This document shows positions 61,201-64,000 of a stretch of DNA of 64,000 nt, in pieces. The stretch is from Corella eumyota (lineage: Eukaryota; Chordata; Ascidiacea; Phlebobranchia; Corellidae). Location: assembly GCA_963082875.1 (NCBI GenBank), contig OY720100.1, positions 7,998,001 to 8,062,000 on the forward strand. Direction: 5' to 3'. Position 1 is the first letter of the stretch; each line of letters starts with the position of its first letter. The notes beneath the pieces were generated by a model, which ran no database searches, was not told where the DNA came from, and saw nothing but the letters and a program-made list of their open reading frames with translations. A program made the translations under genes and the position numbers.

Positions 61201-61592
61201 AACAACAACTATTTTATTTTTTTTTCGGAATCAAGATGGCATCTTACGTAACGATGTTTGGTTTATAAATAAAGATTTTAACCGATGGCGATTAAAAATA
61301 AGATAATAAAAATCGCAAAAACAATGAGTCACTACACCAAGACAAACTGCTGTTAAATGGCATAAAAATATTTTTGTTTTTACACTAAATATTATTAGCC
61401 TGGCAAAACGAGTTATGTTACATTTAGACCCTATATTTAATTTTTTTGATATTTATATATTTATTCCTATATTACCTTTTGCGAAAGCTTGGCCCGTATT
61501 GAGGTGGCTTGTATTCGAAATTGCTTTAGTTTTGCTTCCATGTGTAAGTACATCTTTTTCCATTCTAATGCACTCTCCTTGCTGCAATCCAT
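46231..61592 (-). CDS. PLEKHH: PLEKHH protein: coiled coil, two PH, MyTH4, FERM (1465 residues)
   Basis: Twenty-five exons, phases consistent: 61592-61476, 57540-57478, 57238-57089, 55833-55750, 55515-55434, 55350-55208, 55065-54334, 54126-54048, 53829-53672, 53241-52992, 51003-50696, 50504-50327, 50186-50038, 49859-49662, 49585-49310, 48927-48745, 48670-48573, 48296-48119, 47808-47650, 47520-47332, 47166-46979, 46911-46782, 46706-46620, 46531-46406, 46323-46231. The N-terminal coiled coil opens [19 protein letters not shown], as in human PLEKHH2 (1493 residues). A Ser/Pro-rich linker ends [10 protein letters not shown]; then GDYAIPPDA leads into PH1 (about 692-782, [20 protein letters not shown]). 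PH2 follows (about 792-897), then MyTH4 (about 935-1090, [20 protein letters not shown]) and FERM (about 1100-1465, [15 protein letters not shown]). Relatives (vertebrate PLEKHH1/2, nematode MAX-1) act at membranes and actin and in axon guidance. The exon 9 acceptor is least certain. Confidence 0.95.
47988..48063 (+). mobile_element. partial CACTTGTACTT miniature element
   Basis: Begins CACTTGTACTTTTTG and shares GACGAGAGAAAATTAGCAAG and GCGTAAAGTACAAGAG with the fuller copy at 48979-49178. In PLEKHH intron 18. Confidence 0.55.
48338..48440 (+). repeat. tRNA-derived SINE-like copy, PLEKHH intron 17
   Basis: CCGGTAGTGTGGTATAGGGT (A-box-like) and CAGGGCTCAAGCCGCAC (B-box-like). Confidence 0.5.
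48979..49178 (+). mobile_element. 200 bp miniature element with terminal inverted repeats
   Basis: Ends are CACTTGTACTTAACGG and, inverted, CACTTGTACTTTAGGG. The inside consists of four or so degenerate tandem pieces around AAAGTACGAGAGAGAATTGG. In PLEKHH intron 15; no coding. Confidence 0.6.
51004..52991 (-). other. PLEKHH intron 10 (2 kb)
   Basis: Contains a poly-C run near 51140 and AT-rich sequence. No exon that keeps phase and no repeat of note was found. Confidence 0.5.
57541..61475 (-). other. PLEKHH intron 1 (3.9 kb)
   Basis: By far the longest intron of the gene. No coding exon is supported inside. Base composition is more mixed than in other introns, particularly 59,900-61,200, so enhancers are plausible but unproven. 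Confidence 0.5.
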
Positions 61593-63240
61593 GTTTTATA
61601 CAAAATAACAAATTCACACTTTCCAACCGCCGTGTTGTACAATTTTCCTTTTAGTAAATGGCTTCTTTCATTCCCCTAATGCATTCTGTTAAATCAGTTA
61701 CTTTAATTGCTTTTTACCTGCGAATAAGCGACGCAAAGATTATACTAAACTGACACATTATACTAAACTGAATAGAACTGCAACGCTTTGAACAAATTGG
61801 CAAAGCACCCTCTAATTTATAACCTCGCCGCAAGTAATTCCGCAAGAGTTTCGTAAATACGAATCTGTACAACTACTGACTTGCTACTTCAGCGATACTG
61901 TAGCCCTATGTCTAGTCACATACATACCAGCAGACCGTAGACAGGCTTGTTCTCGCCTGTAAACCATTCAAAAAAAAAAATTTAACACGGCCCAAATCCG
62001 CGATTTCAGCAGAAAGCAGATACCAGCGACTTTAGCCCGAAGTGTAAAGCAAAACCGAATTGTTTTTTTCGAGTATTTTAAAACAGCTGTTTTAGCACTC
62101 CCAACCAACTACGAAGTGACTGCATTGCTCTGGTGGCCGGCAAATTACTAACGCGTTCTTTAAACCAAGACTCAAATGTCCAACTAAGCGTAAAAAATGA
62201 CGTAATCTTAAACAGAGAGAAGTAGGGTAGAGTCGCCAGTATCGACGCCCCGGGAGCGCCACCTAACGGAGCCAAAGTTTTAAAAAGTAAAAAATAAAAG
62301 TTTTTTTATGCAAAATTTATAAAACAATATAACTTAATATATTGTTGTGCTATTGTTATATAAATATTTTGCATTAAATACAATGCTTTAAAATTAACTT
62401 AAAAAAAAGAGTTACAGTTTTATAACAAAACACTAATATTTAAAACAAAATTTCGAATATCTATAAACAATAAAATATAAAACGTGACAATCAGTTTAAA
62501 GTACTTTGTTCTTTTTGTTGCAGTGTCAAAGACTAAACGGAAATCCAGTTTTGAATTAATTTGTCGATTAAAATAATCTTTTATATTTTATGTTAACTTG
62601 TTAAACGTTTAATATATTGAATTTATTTTTTTTTGTGTATATTTATTTTATTTTTGTTAGGTGTGTTTTTATGAGTATAAGAATAATACAATTATAAACT
62701 GATTTTCCCATTTGTTTAAACTTAGTTTGTTTTGTTAATTAACAAATTAATTATTTCCGTAAAATAACTTTTTCCACAATAATCCATAATTTCCGTGTCT
62801 TAATCTTTAACCCAATAAAAACTCTGGATTTTCACACCTCTTATTAAACAAACATACAAACAAATGTATACGATAAATCCTAGAACAAAGGTATTAATAC
62901 AAACCGATTAAGGATAATTGAGCTATAGAGCGATGTAGTATGCTTTGTGTATATGCTGCGTTGCTTCCTGTGGCTTATATGTATCATCATTGTTGCGACG
63001 ATTCACAGTTGGTATCGGAGAATAGGAGACTGTGTACAGAGCAATAGAGGTGTTGTCTAAAATCAGTGGAGTGATTTCAATTTAGATTTTTACTCACGCA
63101 GGAAATAAATTAAACATTCAGCGGAATCGTCTGCGAATTGATTTGAATATTTATGAAGTCATAATTTATGCTAACGACGTTATTAAGAAATTCCCTGATT
63201 CATTGGAACCATTGTCAGTGATAGCTCGATTAAAATAAAG
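61593..63240. promoter_or_regulatory. divergent intergenic region PLEKHH / plus-strand gene
   Basis: 1.65 kb between two divergent starts. It includes a GC-richer patch at about 62,240-62,275 (CGACGCCCCGGGAGCGCCAC), possibly promoter-associated. No gene seen. Confidence 0.4.
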
Positions 63241-63985
63241 ATGTCGTTTTATCCGTTATATGGTGGAACAGGTAAATTAAAAATAATTTAATTAAAAATA
63301 TTTTACAAAGTTTTAATATTATAAAAAAGTAAACTGATAAAATGTTGTTTACATTGCAAAAACAAATACAAAAGCAACGAGTAAAAGCAGAAAAAATATT
63401 CTAAAAATTTATTAAAAACAATTTTTGTTATTTGAGTACAGCCAACATTTTGTCGAAGTTAAAAAAATGTGTAAAAAACTTGCAACCGAAACATTAATAC
63501 ATTGCTTTAGTGTATTGCAATGCAATGTTGTCCCACTTTGAATTGTTTACTGCCAATATTTATGTTTATGAAATAAACTGATGATTAACAATCGATGAAT
63601 AAGCAATTGTTTGTTTACAAAAGTTTGAAAACACTGTTTGAAAATAGGACTTGCTTTATTTAAGATTGTATTGAATCATATTAAAACAAGTGATGATTTG
63701 ATTTTTCATGCAAGTAATAAAGTAAATTTAAAAATTTTACATCTTTTAATAATTAATACATTTTTTTGACGTTCAAAAATTGGTGAAATTTTTTAAACTT
63801 TCCCGCGACCAAAAACTTTTTTTTATATTTTTTGTAAAATTTTTTTTTTTTTAATATAGACGAGGAGACTTATTTATCTCGCCGACTCGTACTTGCCAGT
63901 CAGAGTGACGTCATGGAGATGGCAAGGTTGACAAGAGGTGCAAGTGAAATTCCACCTTCATTTATTCGGTTTCCGACGCCAAGAG
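63241..63985 (+). CDS. 5' end of an unrecognised plus-strand gene (partial)
   Basis: Two exons, 63241-63271 and 63860-63985, splice in phase (G plus AC) after a long T-run and ATATAG acceptor, and a further donor GTTAGC follows at 63986. The product begins MSFYPLYGGT-DEETYLSRRL and continues with VMEMARLTRGASEIPPSFIR and FPTPRG. There is no signal peptide. The second part is well-formed coding sequence with GC higher than its surroundings and an RxLTRGA-type basic patch. I do not recognise the family. The gene continues beyond the window. The tiny first exon (10 codons) is plausible but less certain than the second. Confidence 0.6.
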
Positions 63986-64000
63986 GTTAGCACGTGACCA

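Noticed and set aside
61415-61654. Plus-strand frame across PLEKHH exon 1
   Set aside because: It is the antisense shadow of the phase-consistent minus-strand exon with clear homology.
1-64000. CRISPR arrays, bacterial operons or plasmid features
   Set aside because: The sequence has spliced animal genes throughout; the direct repeats found are satellites without unique spacers.

Overview
The window reads as nuclear DNA of a compact, AT-rich animal genome, most likely an ascidian tunicate such as Ciona. The basis is many genes with short T-rich introns and animal-wide orthologues (RAD50, SNRNP35, TMEM126, COMT, PLEKHH), small intergenic gaps, and introns full of small tRNA-derived repeats. 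The species is an inference. Gene models were built by hand from splice signals, reading phase and homology recalled from memory.

Left part (1-12,980): a head-to-head pair of paralogous genes (A on -, B on +) encodes a protein I do not recognise, with an N-terminal proline/tyrosine-motif tail and a C-terminal TPR-like helical domain; a broken third copy lies at 434-732. Next, all on the minus strand, come TMEM126, SNRNP35 (only 147 bp from TMEM126, possibly co-transcribed), and a tandem duplication holding a dead PRXD1 copy plus a COMT tail, then an intact PRXD1 and an intact COMT.

Middle (12,981-32,603): two complete RAD50 genes in direct tandem. Each has 27 exons with matching phases; they encode 1322 and 1319 residues, and every ABC-ATPase and zinc-hook motif is present in both. 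RAD50 is normally single copy.

Mobile and repeat-rich part (32,604-46,230): a 2.4 kb foldback element whose inverted arms are built from a 42-43 bp satellite; a decayed Ty3/Gypsy LTR retrotransposon with its end repeats and a 5 bp target duplication; two hAT-like miniature elements; and a cluster of tiny two-exon genes for secreted peptides (three open, one decayed) sharing an upstream block.

Right part (46,231-64,000): one 25-exon PLEKHH gene (coiled coil, two PH, MyTH4, FERM; 1465 residues) whose first exon lies 3.9 kb upstream of the second, then the 5' end of an unrecognised plus-strand gene that runs off the window.

Functional themes are DNA double-strand-break repair (RAD50 pair), minor-spliceosome function (SNRNP35), mitochondrial complex I assembly (TMEM126), tRNA proofreading (PRXD1), cytoskeletal/membrane scaffolding (PLEKHH) and two apparently lineage-restricted families.
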